DNA of 64,000 bases from Eunapius fragilis (taxonomy: Eukaryota > Porifera > Demospongiae > Spongillida > Spongillidae), in NCBI GenBank assembly GCA_963681505.1, contig OY811991.1:4500387-4564386 (forward strand), given 5' to 3'. The translations under genes were made by a program, and so were the position numbers. Positions 21,001-34,200 of the stretch are shown piece by piece. Each line of letters opens with the position of its first letter. Position 1 is the first letter of the stretch. The notes beneath the pieces were generated by a model. The model was not told where the DNA came from and did not search any database. It worked only from the letters and a program-made list of their open reading frames with translations.

Positions 21001-24000
21001 TTTCCTATGCAAGTGCATGGCTTGAGAGGTATAGAACTGCACAGAAAAAATCTACCCAAAATCAAAAGGCCTCAGGTAATGAAGTTCATACTGCTGTTAT
21101 GTTTACATCATATGAATACGATACATTATGTGAAATGTTAAACTGTAAGCTGCGCCATGATTTGTACTCCCAGAGATAATCTATACACTGTCACTGGTTA
21201 AAATTTAGTAATCATACTAGAACACCTGTGTGAACTTGTAAGGAATCAGGTCAACTTGTAAGGATCCAGGTGAGGCAGATATTGGCGATAATCGGTTCAT
21301 TTCCAATTCCTCTCTTATAAATGGCATTGCAAAGCTTCTTCATTACAGTTTACCTGCTAAGTGATAATGAATTATATGTTATAAATTGAATTCACTTTAC
21401 TATATGTATTGGGTGTTCGGATGATTCCATCTCCCTTAATTCTCCAACTATCTCACACAACCAGTGCAAGATGTTACTACCATCAAACTCTGAACGATTT
21501 CAATTCACAACATGTTCTACTTACTGTTCCACATTTATGTCCCAAATCCGTACGTGAACTAATCTTCATTACATCAAACATATTAACTACACGTAAATTT
21601 TTATCTCATATGGTTGTTTTTAACTGTAGGTATCAGCCAGTGGTATGTCTTGCTACACATCTGATCCAGCTTCGCAAAGAGCTCAAGAGATAATCAGTTC
21701 ATTTGCATTGATTTAAGATATCTCAGAGTTGTGAAGCACTAGCTGATGATTCATTACACAGTGATTACAAGACCAATGCACTACACTTGTATTAATATAA
21801 TGTAGTAGTACACAAAAGACTCATTTCCCGTATCTTCTGGTACAGCATATGAAAGCTGCTTACAGAAAGAATGCTCGAACAATAGGGTGGTATCCACTCA
21901 TGATCCGTTGGTGTTTGTCACTGAGACATAGGTAAGTGCATCTTACATTGTAAAGTGTTAATTTGCATAACATTCTTAAATTTGATCAAGTGAAGCATAT
22001 GAAGCAATAAAATATTCTGAATGCTTAAAGTTACCTTCACAGCGCACAATACGTGACTACATTGAAGCTAAGTGTGGTTTCTCTGTTGAGATTGATTGTA
22101 TGCTTTTCAATGCATCAAATGTTAGAGAGATATTTACAATATACAATACCTGATTTTAAGGATGATTTTCTAGGCTACCTTAAGGACTGAAGAGTCTCAG
22201 TTTGGGTCAAGCTGGAATTAGTAAAACAGAAAAGAACAGGATGCTCGTGAGTGTTGGAATACAATGTAGGACTTCTACAAATGACTTCAAGTTGTACAAA
22301 TATTATTGTGCTCCTTGAACCCTTCTAGGTCTTTCATTCATAGATTTGGTACCATTCTTTTCCCATCCAGATGTCAAACCTTCTTTGAGTCAGAAGTTAT
22401 GCCAAGATCCACTGGAACGGTTTTTCGGGTTACAAAGACAAAGAGGTGAAATACCAAATGTGCCTTTATGTGTGACTAAGTCAGTTTCCAAGAGTGCATA
22501 AAGAGACAACTGCTGACGTAGACCTCAAGAATTTACAAATACTGAAGAGTGAACCATTGCCAAAGTAAAGATGCGTTCTGGAAAGCATAGTATGATTCAC
22601 TGTGTAACTTATTAATTTGCAGTGTTCTTTGATATTTCTGCACTAGAAACATCTGCATCCAGTGGCCCTTCCTCCAGTAATCCATCTATATCCTTGTTGT
22701 CTGGTCCATCTACATCATGTGGTCATGTACATCATGTGTTCAATCTGGTCCATCTAAGTCATGTGGTCCATCTACATCATGTGGTCTATATACATCATAT
22801 GGTCCATCTACGTCATATGGGTCATAAGGTCCATCTACGTCATATGGGTCATATGGTCCATCTACGTCATATGGGTCATATGGTCCATCTAATGTGGTCC
22901 ATCTACGTGCTCATTTTCTGGTCATGGAAAAGGGTGGTAGACCAAATTGTTCTTTATACTGTAGGCCTTAATGACCACTATCACCATTGTGATTCACAAT
23001 TTTAGAACACGTTCACCTGATGGAAAATTCCATCAAAAGTTCCAAAAACATCCACTGGGTCATCTGCAGTCTGAATTAAGCAAAGGGATCCATTTGGACC
23101 CCTTTCTTGACCTGGTTTGAACTTACTGATTTCTGCAATATGGACTAATATCTTTGATCAATGTCCATCCACTGAAGATACGTGTAAGATCATGATACCA
23201 AGCATGAAATTCTCTGGTTCTCTTGGCCTCTTTATAAATGTGACTAAATGTGAGCTCTTCAGCCGAAGTAACAAGTTCAAAATGGTTACAGGAGACTCCA
23301 CATGATCAGTTTATCTTTCTGAACAAATACAACTTGTTATACCGTGCAGATTACAACTTGCTTGTGTGCAAGCAGTGCAACTGTGTGCTAGGAAGAAGTT
23401 TAGAATCTCACTTGAGAAAGGTGCAGCATGTAAAAATATCTGCAGAGGATTCGGGAAAGATCACTAACATGTGCATTGGGCAAGAAAGTCCTTACTGGAA
23501 ACCACAGCAACCATTGCTTGCTGTACTTGACTTTATTGCAGTGCACGATGGTTACAAGTGTGCATCGTGTAACCAGTACGGGAAGCTTCAGAGTAACAGC
23601 AAGGACCACGGAAATGAGGTGCACAAAGACGGCAGAGCAGTACCTTGCAAGGTAGTGCTCATCAATACATGCTACAGGCAGTACTTCGGTGTAGTCTCGG
23701 GCCTGGTTCCAGGTCAGGTCGCAGCCTAGATGAGGCTGACATTCCTTCTGTCGTGAAAGAGACTATGAAGGGCGAGATATGCGCCACTGCCCAACCAGAG
23801 ACAGTGAAGCAAAGAAACCTATTTTATGTTTATGTTTTAATATGGTGATACCCAGAGCCCAATTCTGTTGATTTATTCCACATCATCAACAAACAGGACA
23901 TACTTCGGTTTCCAAAATCTGGAGAGATTCATTACGCCACGAGACTCCAACTCGAGGAATTGTTTAAAGCCTCCATGAAAGCAGTTAGTTCCCATGACTA

Positions 24001-24705
24001 CCAGCTCCAACTTCTTGTTAACAATGCCGAGGAACAGCACAAATCCCTGTCCTCGCCTCAAACGGACACCACCGTGTGTGAGTACTCTTCAGCATTTTGT
24101 AGACTCATATTCTTCGTGTGGAACGTGAAGAACCTGAAACTTACAGGTACACAGATCCCGTCGCTTTCCCAATCTTGCCAAGATCTGGTAGACGACATCT
24201 ATACCAAACCCCCCTGCAAGCAATCTGTGTACGCACTGATCTGCAAGTTGCTTACCGAGACCGCCACTAGCAACTGTCGTTGCTAGTGGCGGTCTCGGTA
24301 AGCAACCCACTGATGGGTCGTGGAGGTCATTTCTGCCAGCTTTTTTGGAGCATTCGGAAGAAAACCGTTACTCTTCCAACAACCAACCAGTCGCACCAAC
24401 ATCTCATATCGCCTCACCAAGGATGCACAAGATGCCAAGTGTGTGGCAGAGCACTGCCTGATAGTCCTTGCCTATGCAAATGAGGGAGGATAGGTGCATC
24501 GTGTTTGTACCATCAATCGAGCTGGTAATCGTTGTTAAGGAGACCCTTTCTAATCGACATATACAACATGTATACCTTTCATTAAATCTTTTGTTCTCGA
24601 TGCATCTGTTTGGAGTAATGCTAACTATCGAGCAATGCATGACTTAATGGAAGATGACATAAGACTGCTGAATAACCAGACATCCCAGACAATTAATATG
24701 ATAGC

Positions 24706-24751
<46 letters not shown>

Positions 24752-27700
24752 TCAACTCATGTGAGCGAGAATCAAATTTGGTAGAAATTAAAATATTGTC
24801 ACTGCTGAAAGAGTGCATACAGAAATAAGAACCAAGCAATACATGAAGTGATGTACTGCTTGGGATCAGATGTGTGGCCATTTGTATTAAAGGAACCAGT
24901 TGTAAGGGTGGCAGATAAATGATGTTGGTTTAAGACTTGACCCAGGAGTTTGAAGAGTGTGGTCACCACAGACTGAAGCGTTGTTTGATATTCACATCAT
25001 TGATACTGACCCCCCCCCCCCCCCCCCCCCACCCGTCCACACTTTCTTTACAGTTGCTGGCAGGTCTCATATTGGACCCTGTTCAGTCGGAGTTCCTCAC
25101 TTCAGTTATCCTTTTTCAACCTTCTGTAAGCCTTACCGAACTCAGCCATCTCCTTTTAAAATTGATTGGGGGACCCAGCCCACTGACAGCACACCCCATC
25201 CCAGAGGCAAGCACAGCAAAAGAAAATAACAGAAGGCAGTTGAAGATCGCCGTGGTCATATTTCACACCCTTTGTTGCATCAGTTGATGGACTCCTACAC
25301 TGAGAGGCACATCAATTTATAAGTGTATAGCTGCTAGCCTTGCAACCTAACGGGCGAAGAAATGGTTCGTCAGACTATCATTTGCAATATTGAGATCTGC
25401 TAGCCTATGTTGAAAGCTCTAGAGAGATATGACACTTAATAATTGTTGTTTACCTCTATTTTCCTTTTTTCTTTTATATGTGTAATTATTGGCAATGGTA
25501 TCACAATTTTCATTATCAAACTTGCACATTTTACTGTGTACATTTCTGAGTGACAGAAGTTTATCTGGGATCCATTGCAGATGTGTTCAATTAAATTAGT
25601 CTATCAATATGCTGGTCATTTTATGTTTAAGGAATTGATCAAATCCAGATGCACAGTTACAGATGTATCAAGTTGCTCCAGTGCTAGTCTTACATAGACC
25701 TACCGCGATATGCCGCAGGATACATTCCTTGTGCTTTATCTTTAAATCCCCCGATGCATATGCTATAAAACTAACCAGTTTAGCATTTTTAAAAAGTGGG
25801 ATATCACTTGTTTGGTTGAAATAATCTTATTGTGCCTGTATGCTAACTGCTTGCCATGTGAGGTTCCGAACCTCTATTCATGATTAGGTGGTATAAAGTG
25901 TCAAAGTTCAAGTAAATCAAGTTCGGGCAGTAATGGAATTAAATGGTGCACTTGGCAAACGGTGCCGAAGCAGTTGGAGAGTTTAGTTACCTACCCAGAG
26001 CAGCTGTGGCCAAATACATAAAGCTATGCAAGGTATGCTCCTTAAAGGCTTCCACCAACAAGCCCCCAGCATTGAATGAGTCCTAGCTTTGACACCAGTT
26101 ACAAGTTCTGACTAACACCAATGTTATTGATATTACACTGAGACTTCTCAGACCCATGTGATCGACAGCCCCCTGTGTGCCCATTTCAATAATATGTACA
26201 TGAGACAATTCTTTGTCCATGAGACAACATTGTATGAGGGAGGGAGGATACATAAATTGGATACCAGTCTAATCACATGATCTCCATGATATCACCTCTC
26301 ATCCATGGTGATGATACAATGGTTACTTGCTACACCCATCCCGTCTTCTGATGGGTTTTGATGTGTTAGATCAAATGGTCGCTGTGCGTAAAAGGTTTTA
26401 CAAACTGCTCGTAGACGAATGGCTTTAGAAAACTCGTCCTGAGGTGTGCTGGAACAGGCAAAACATAAAACTAAAAAAAATTACTCTGAAGATATCCCTC
26501 ATGAGAGTCTCCAAGAGGGAGCCACAAGAAGCTCTATTAAACGTACTATATCAGGCGGGCAACAGCAGAAAAATGACGCCCATCTCTGCTAGGCCGCCAA
26601 TGGATGTTAGGAAGCATTCACAGACATTCGCTGGTGGCATTTTCCTAGGCAAGCCATCGCAGAGCAGGGTCTGAATCACAAGAAAGCAAATTGTAACACG
26701 TGACTGCAGCTTTTTCTGCTACAAGGGAGCAGGGAGGAGAGGGGAATGCACAAGAATACCTAACAATTTCATCCTACATAAATTTAATAAGTGCCCATGC
26801 AGGTGTTATATCACCTCAATAGGCCCACAAACTCAGATCTGCCCAATTTATAACACAAGTGTATCGGAAAAAACACCAAAAAACAAGAAGAGGTAGTAGG
26901 AATGACTAACGTTGGTCACAAAAGAAGATTTGAAGTAAAATGGAGTGATATCACATGAACAAAAGGTAACGATACCAGGTTCTGCAAAGGCTAAACAGGG
27001 GGGGGGGGGGGGGGGGGGAGGAAGCAAAAGAAACGAGATCAAATAGATTCTACAGCTGACAAATGTGAGATCGATGAAGAGGAGAGAAATCAGGATGAGG
27101 GAAAAGAGGACGATAGCAAAGGTGAAATAACTGGAGAAGATAGTGGGTGAGCATCAAGTTCCATTGTACCATAATAGAAGGTGCCAGGATGATTCTTCTT
27201 TGATTCAACTTGCACTAACCACAGGAATGAAAACAGCTCTAGAGGTAGTGAAGAGCAGCCTGGTGAAGATAATAATGATAACTGAATTACAGGTAATGGG
27301 TCCACCTCCTGGTTCAGATGTAAAACTTTGGCTACATAGTCAGCCATGGAAATTGAAAGAATCTCTGGAAGTCAATCCAGCTGTGGACCACCAGACTAAG
27401 CGCACCACTATTCACTGACTTCATCTTGCCCTACCTGGTGCTAAGCAACCATCACAATACTTTCTCCTATTATTCCCTACCTTACTCCTGTTAAAAGCAC
27501 AGGATCAAACCAATGCAACTCAGTCATCAAAGGTTAAGATACATGTAGCTTGGCATTTGCTTGGCTATGGCTGTTGATATTAATGAAGACTGTTTGGTTG
27601 GACAAAGATCCTGCAGGCTCGGATTTACAGCATCTAATTACCAGAGTCGTTTCAAGATGTCTCGACATTGATTTTAATATACAAGGTCTTTGCAAAAGAG

Positions 27701-30700
27701 AGCAACGCTTTAAAATGAATATAATTCATTAATAGGATTGTCAATCTAAATGAATTTATGAACGTACAATAACCACGTTTAGTCAAATATGAACCGCATT
27801 GTTACAATTCGTTTATCTTTAGCCGTTCAAAAGATAAAATCAAATAACTTGCAATTAACTAAACTGACAAAACAATGTACGACAACTTTTAATTAATAAC
27901 GTGATTTATAAACTGCAGAATAGAATTGATGAGACTTTGAAAAAGTATGAAATTTGATTGGCGTTTTACTAGTTAATATTCAAAACAACAAATCAAACTT
28001 GAAAAAGCTATATGACCACTATGTTTTTATTAACTTTGAGTTTTAATAACGCACCATTAAATAATCCATTACCACATCAAGTAGTGTTTGGTACTTCATT
28101 TTATACTGGAATAATTTATGATGGTTATTAAAAATATTAACCACATAACAGCTTCAACCTTAATAACTTTAAAGCAAATGATGGTCTTAAATGTAAATAA
28201 CTCACTATTGAACCTAGGAACTCGAAATCAGTACTGTTCCACCGCATATCCAGATCGTGTGTTACTTATTACTTGTTATTAAAATCAATTATCGCAAACC
28301 ACAATCTTGAATAACTTTGTTAATAGAGGGCTTTGAATATTTTGATTAATGAGGGATTTGATAGTTACTTAACCGCTTATAATAATTGAAACCGAATTGG
28401 ATGATTTGTATTTGCCTAACTACTGCAACATATGATAAAGAAATCATGCAGTTAATTAATTTCGATCCTGAGTTATAGGGGTTTTAAAGTGTTGCGTTCT
28501 TTCGCAAACACCCTGTATAATCCAGAACTTAGATACTATTCAACAGCATACCAACTACTGCAGATTCAAAGATGGTAGGCCACTCTCTTTCATTAAGACG
28601 TCTGATGGCAGGATCCTTGGCACGAGATGTGGCCAGTAGCAGAGGCTTTCTATGAGTGCTGGATGAATGTTATCACTCCTGGCCAACACATCACTGTGAT
28701 GTGCGCCTAGAAAGGTGGTGAAAGTAACCACAAGGTTGAAGGCATGCCCCACAAGACAGAGACTGCAAGGAAACAAGATGGTGCAGGGAATTATGTGATA
28801 CACTGTAGTAGTAGTAGTGGGATACTCCTTAAGACTTGACAACATTATGGATGCCAAGCAGCAAGCAAGCAAGAAAGGAAAATCATGATGAGTTTGGTGA
28901 AGGCACAGCAGTCACCACACAAAATAGTCACCCACAATTCTTACACTACTGTAACTGTAATCTTTGCTGCTTAATGGGTAATGAAAGATGTGTGGTTACA
29001 ATGCTACTGCCTAACTGGTTAGGCTTAACGTGTGCATTACAGATTAGGCAGTTCATTGGGGGGATTAAAAGCAAGTTGTTCAGTCATCGTAATCTTGAAA
29101 GGTCGTTCAGCCATAATATTCCCAGAAAAGAAAATAACTGTCTTGATGACATGGTATATACAGATGAGGACAGATTGCATGTGTCAATCGAGGACCTGAC
29201 GTTTGTCAATTATCTCACACCTTTGTGATTTTTGTTCCCATGGAACTAGAAATTCGTAACCAGCTGCAAGGCCCTCAGCCTGTAGACTTATTACCAGTAG
29301 TAACACCAGCCATCAAGAATGAAGTTTTGTTTTATTGGTCAATGCTCAGTGCAGTCTGGAATGGGAGCCCCAGGAACACATTACTGGACATGGTGATAAA
29401 TACATCGGCATGTATTTATGGATTCACTAACTCCAGTAAGAGGATTTAAAAGGATAACGTGGATCAGAAAAAAACAACACAGAAGTCCAGAGGGTTAAGG
29501 AAGCAATATTAGATTGTATGGGTATTTGCCACATATGGTTTTCTTTCTTTTTTTGGATCATAAAGCAAGCCACTCTAGAACATGTATCTATCTAGTACAT
29601 GTATATAGCACTTTAGGGTTTAGATGCACAATACACTTTTAAGGATTGAAGTGAGATGGCATGCCTTAATACGGGCTCATTTCCAATCCCTGTACATGTA
29701 CATATTACCTCTGGTACTATGAACGCATTGATTGTATGTTACATACTTAAGAACCAACACAGAACTGAGAGGCATGGAAACACACCTTGGGCACTTCAAT
29801 AGTTCCCTCTCTTGTCATAATCTATCAAGGGAGCCAGCATAGGTATAAACCTTCCACAACCCCCCAAGCACCACAAACCTTGAAGTGGGGTGGATCGATG
29901 AGTGCTTGAAAGATACACATATGAATGTCCGCTTTCTTCAAGTCTGGAGGGATAAAAACAGATCCTTACAACCTGCATGCACTAACTACTGGCAGTTAGT
30001 ATGCACCTGGCTTATCAGGGTGCTTGATGAAATACTGCAGGGAAAAAGTCCGACCATCAGGAAAGCGTGGGTTAGGCATGTGGCTGTCCAGGTATGTACA
30101 GAGCATGTGCATCACCATCTGAATTGATTGGGCCAAGAAAAGTCAATGGTCAGGTGAGGAGTGAGGTAAGGTCAGAGGTTAGATGAGATGTCAGTGGGGG
30201 GAGCAGTCGGGACATAGGTGAAGTGACAAGCAAGGATAGGATGCTGAGGTACAATGTGGTGCGGCTGCTCCTAACCTCCCTCCTCATCACTTGACCTGTG
30301 ACTTTCACCCACAGTATCCTTCTTCCTCACCCTACCATACCTGTGCATCGCTGGGAAGGTCTTGGTCCCAGTCCCTTCCTTTCCACATTCCTCCAGTGTT
30401 CCAACGATAGGCACTGATGCATCCACCCTTTGCCAGCTCTGCGCACAGTAAAATAGTCACAATGATGGGGGTGAGGAGAGATCAAATAATCGAGTCATTG
30501 TATTCCATTTAGCGACCACCTTTGATCCTCTGCACCACATACTCCTGTTTGGATGACACCTCCAAGTAGGCGAGGACCATCTTCAACGTTGGGACGTAAT
30601 GGACCTTGGTCTTGGCCAGCTCCCTAAGGGTACCCATGGAGGACACTGTACAGGAGGTGGGGGGCCATACAAGGACATTATACAGAAGGAGGTGAGGGGC

Positions 30701-31175
30701 CATATGAGGACACTGTACAGGAGGAGGTGAGGGGAACATATGAGGACACTGTACAGGAGGAGGTGAGGGAACATATGGGGACACTGTACAGGAGGAGGTG
30801 AGGGGAACATATGAGGACACTGTACAGGAGGAGGTGAGGGGAACATATGAGGACACTGTACAGGAGGAGGTGAGGGAACATATGGGGACACTGTACAGGA
30901 GGAGGTGAGGGAACATATGAGGACACTGTACAGGAGGTAAGGGAACATATGAGGACACTGTACAGGAGGTGAGGGAACATAAGAGGAAAGTCATGTGTTC
31001 CTCCTGAGGCACATGTACCCCCCTCCCCCCCTATACACACATGTCCACCCAGTTTTAAGTGAGATCTTTATTACAGAGCACTACTTTGGAATGCCCCTAC
31101 CATGGATCCTCAATGTAGTTGTGGAAATGTAAGGCTGGTCATTTAGAACATGAGTGCATGTTTCATGCAGCCACA

Positions 31176-31234
<59 letters not shown>

Positions 31235-34200
31235 TACACACACAATATCACAAACCTCCAATCTGAAACTCGCCACACCCAATTTTACACAGTGTGCTGT
31301 TGATGGTGTCAGTTTCTTGAGCAAGAGGTCCCAAAACAGTCTGAGCAAGCCACTGAGGAATACAGAGTGTGTGCACACCACTGATACAAGGTACATAGAA
31401 AAGTGTACATGTACATGTAGGTACCTATCAATATGACTAACCACATACAAGTACAGTACATGCACTTAGTGTACAGGTGGCAGGTAGTACAAGGTGACTA
31501 GGTCTAGTACATGTACCTCACAACACAACCAAGGTACATGATCCCACAGAAGCCATACATCCAATAGATGCCCACACATCCCATAGATGCCTACTTTTAG
31601 AGATGGGCTTGCCAACATACCTTCCTACAGTTTTCTGTCCATCGATCCAAATCATCTCGCTTAATTCCAATCCTTGTCCAAACCTACCACCAATATGGCA
31701 ATATCAACATCAGTACAATACACACACTACTGCATACCGAGTCCCCTTCCCTTCCCAGAGGAGAGTCACTGTCTCCATGAGATGGAGATTGGGACCTACA
31801 TGTAATGAAGAAAAAAAAAAGTCAATTGATGTCAAAACGCAACTCCAGCCAAGAACTACAGGATATTCAGTAATAGACCAGTCACTCACCAGTTCCTCCA
31901 TCTCTACCCCAACCATATCCTTCAATGTGCATACGAAAACATACTCCTTCAAGGCTACACGCTCCATTATGGCTACACACTCCATCATGGCTACACACAC
32001 CATCATGGCTACACACTCCATCATGGCTACACACTCCATCATGGCTACACACTTCATCATGGCTACACACTCCATCATGGCTACACACTCCATCATGGCT
32101 ACACACTCCATCATGGCTATACACTCCTTCATGGCTACACACTCCATTATGGCTACACACTCCTTCAAGGCTACACACTCCATCATGGCTACACACTCCA
32201 TTATGGCTACACACTCCTTCAAGGCTACACACTCCATCATGGCTACACACTCCATTATGGCTACACACTCCTTCATGGCTACACACTCCATCATGGCTAC
32301 ACACTCCATCATGGCTATACACTCCTTCATGGCTACACACTCCATTATGGCTACACACTCCTTCAAGGCTACACACTCCATCATGGCTGCACACTCCATC
32401 ATAGGTACACTCCTGTCATGACATTCACGACTACACACTCCATCAAGGCGACTTGCCTGGTTGCAGAGTGGTACTTCCTAAGGGAAGGGGTTGGGCTCTC
32501 CATAGGGTTCCTGGAGTGCCTGAGTTGAGACATGCCCACATCAGGTGATGCCCTCAAGGCCCTCTGCTCCCTCTCTTCCTCTGTCCTCAGGTAAGCTTCC
32601 AGTGAGTGGTGGTCTGCTATCTTATCTGCTGCAACTGGATGCCAGGAGAGAATGATCATACACATATGCGTTAGTGTACTGAAGTACTCCAACTAACAAG
32701 GCGAGGGCATGGTGAGTGCCGGGGACCGGTATGAGATGAAGCTGTGGGAAGAAAGAACATGAACATTATATGCCTACAACACTGTACAGACATCACATGC
32801 ACATCACATGCACATCATGTGCACATCATGTGCATGTCATGCGAACGCCACGTGCACAAATGGTTACCTGTTTGGAGTAGGTGTGTGGCTGTACAAGAGA
32901 GATGCAGCACGTGGAGTGGAGTATACAGTACCAGAAGGCGAGGGCTAACAATGGGAGGAACAAGTCACACACATGCAGATACAGGGAGTATGCAGGAAAT
33001 TGCAGGAATACGCAGAAAATAGGACCATGCTCAGAGCAATTAGGACCCTGCTCAGAGATACCACTGGGGCCAAACGGGGACAACAGCGAAAGGTACATGT
33101 AATGTAGCGAGTGTGAACAGTTGGGGTGATGGTGATTAAGTGATGACATGAGGTGATGACCTCAGGTGATAGTCATGAGGTGATGAAGGTGATTCAAACA
33201 AGCCACTCACAGATGGAGAGAGGTACTTAAGGGGAGATGCTGCTGGAGAGAAAGTCGTGGCACTTCCCAGAGGTGTGCCAAAGGAAACAGGAACAGACAC
33301 TGTATCGAAACCTGAAGCTGAGAGTTGTGATAAGTGGAGGGGGTTAAACCAAAGTGGAAGCAGGGGTAAATCGAGACAATTAACACAAAGGGTAAGAGTT
33401 ATGCAAAGGAGTCGAAAGAGCTTAAACTAATTAGAGAAGGAAATACCTAACAGATTAATTTGTGAAGAGAAAGAATAAAATAATGTTAAAATCCCTTTTT
33501 TTTGTCCTGTATACAGGACATGGTTTGCCTATATAAGGGACAAGTGTGTTTTCACTTAATACACCTCTAGGAAACATGATCCAGATAGTGTGAATTCATA
33601 ATAATAATTATCTATTTATTATGGAGCATAGGAATCATTTCAAGTGGATGCAGCATTACCCAATTTTGGACCAATTTTGTACCAGATGTTCAACAATTAG
33701 GAGATGGGAGTGTTCTGAAAGAGGGTAAACCCTCATAACTAGTTTTCGAGGGTCTGTATTTAAAATTGAACAGCAGAACATACAATACTATCAAACCTGA
33801 ATCAGGCACTCTAAGCAGCTTCTTCTGCTCCACAGTGAGATGTATCTTACGTGGCCACAGGTAGGCATACAGGTAAAGAGTAACATTGGAGATAGCCACC
33901 CCCAGCAGGGCAACAGTCAAGACCAACTCTGCATATTTGGGAGGGAGGGAGAGAGATATGAGGGATGAAGGGAGAGGGAGAGGAGGGAAGAGGAGAGGAG
34001 GAGGGAAGAGAGGAAGGGGAGATAGTGGAAGGAGAGAAGGGAGAGAAAGAATATATGGGCTATTCCATGGTATGAACGAATACATGTACACAGCTGGCAC
34101 TACTTTTACACGTGTACTATACAATAGTGTACTGACCCACATGCAGTCACCATATGACATGGTCTCCTGGCTTCTCACATGCGGTCACTATATGACATGG

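Larger units (their letters stand above)
18238..29785. other. 11.5-kb TMEM209 intron filled with dead transposons
   Basis: The other TMEM209 introns are short, but this one separates the 12-codon exon 29,821-29,786 from the exon starting at 18,237. Inside lie the element 19,152-21,320, a P-element-type fragment, a zinc-finger-type element with a perfect palindrome, and further debris. 18,240-19,150, 24,500-25,550 and 25,700-28,800 hold nothing that I can assign beyond microsatellites, poly-C/G runs and short open frames. Confidence 0.85.

Noticed and set aside
30509..31040. Pro/Cys/Ser-rich minus-strand frames of 120-167 codons
   Set aside because: They read through the acceptor-derived minisatellite. 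Only the last 42 codons belong to a real exon (30,645-30,520).
31603..32438. Frames of up to 272 codons on both strands (MATHSI / ECVAMM repeats)
   Set aside because: Produced by the 18-bp tandem array, whose length is a multiple of three. The array lies in a TMEM209 intron.
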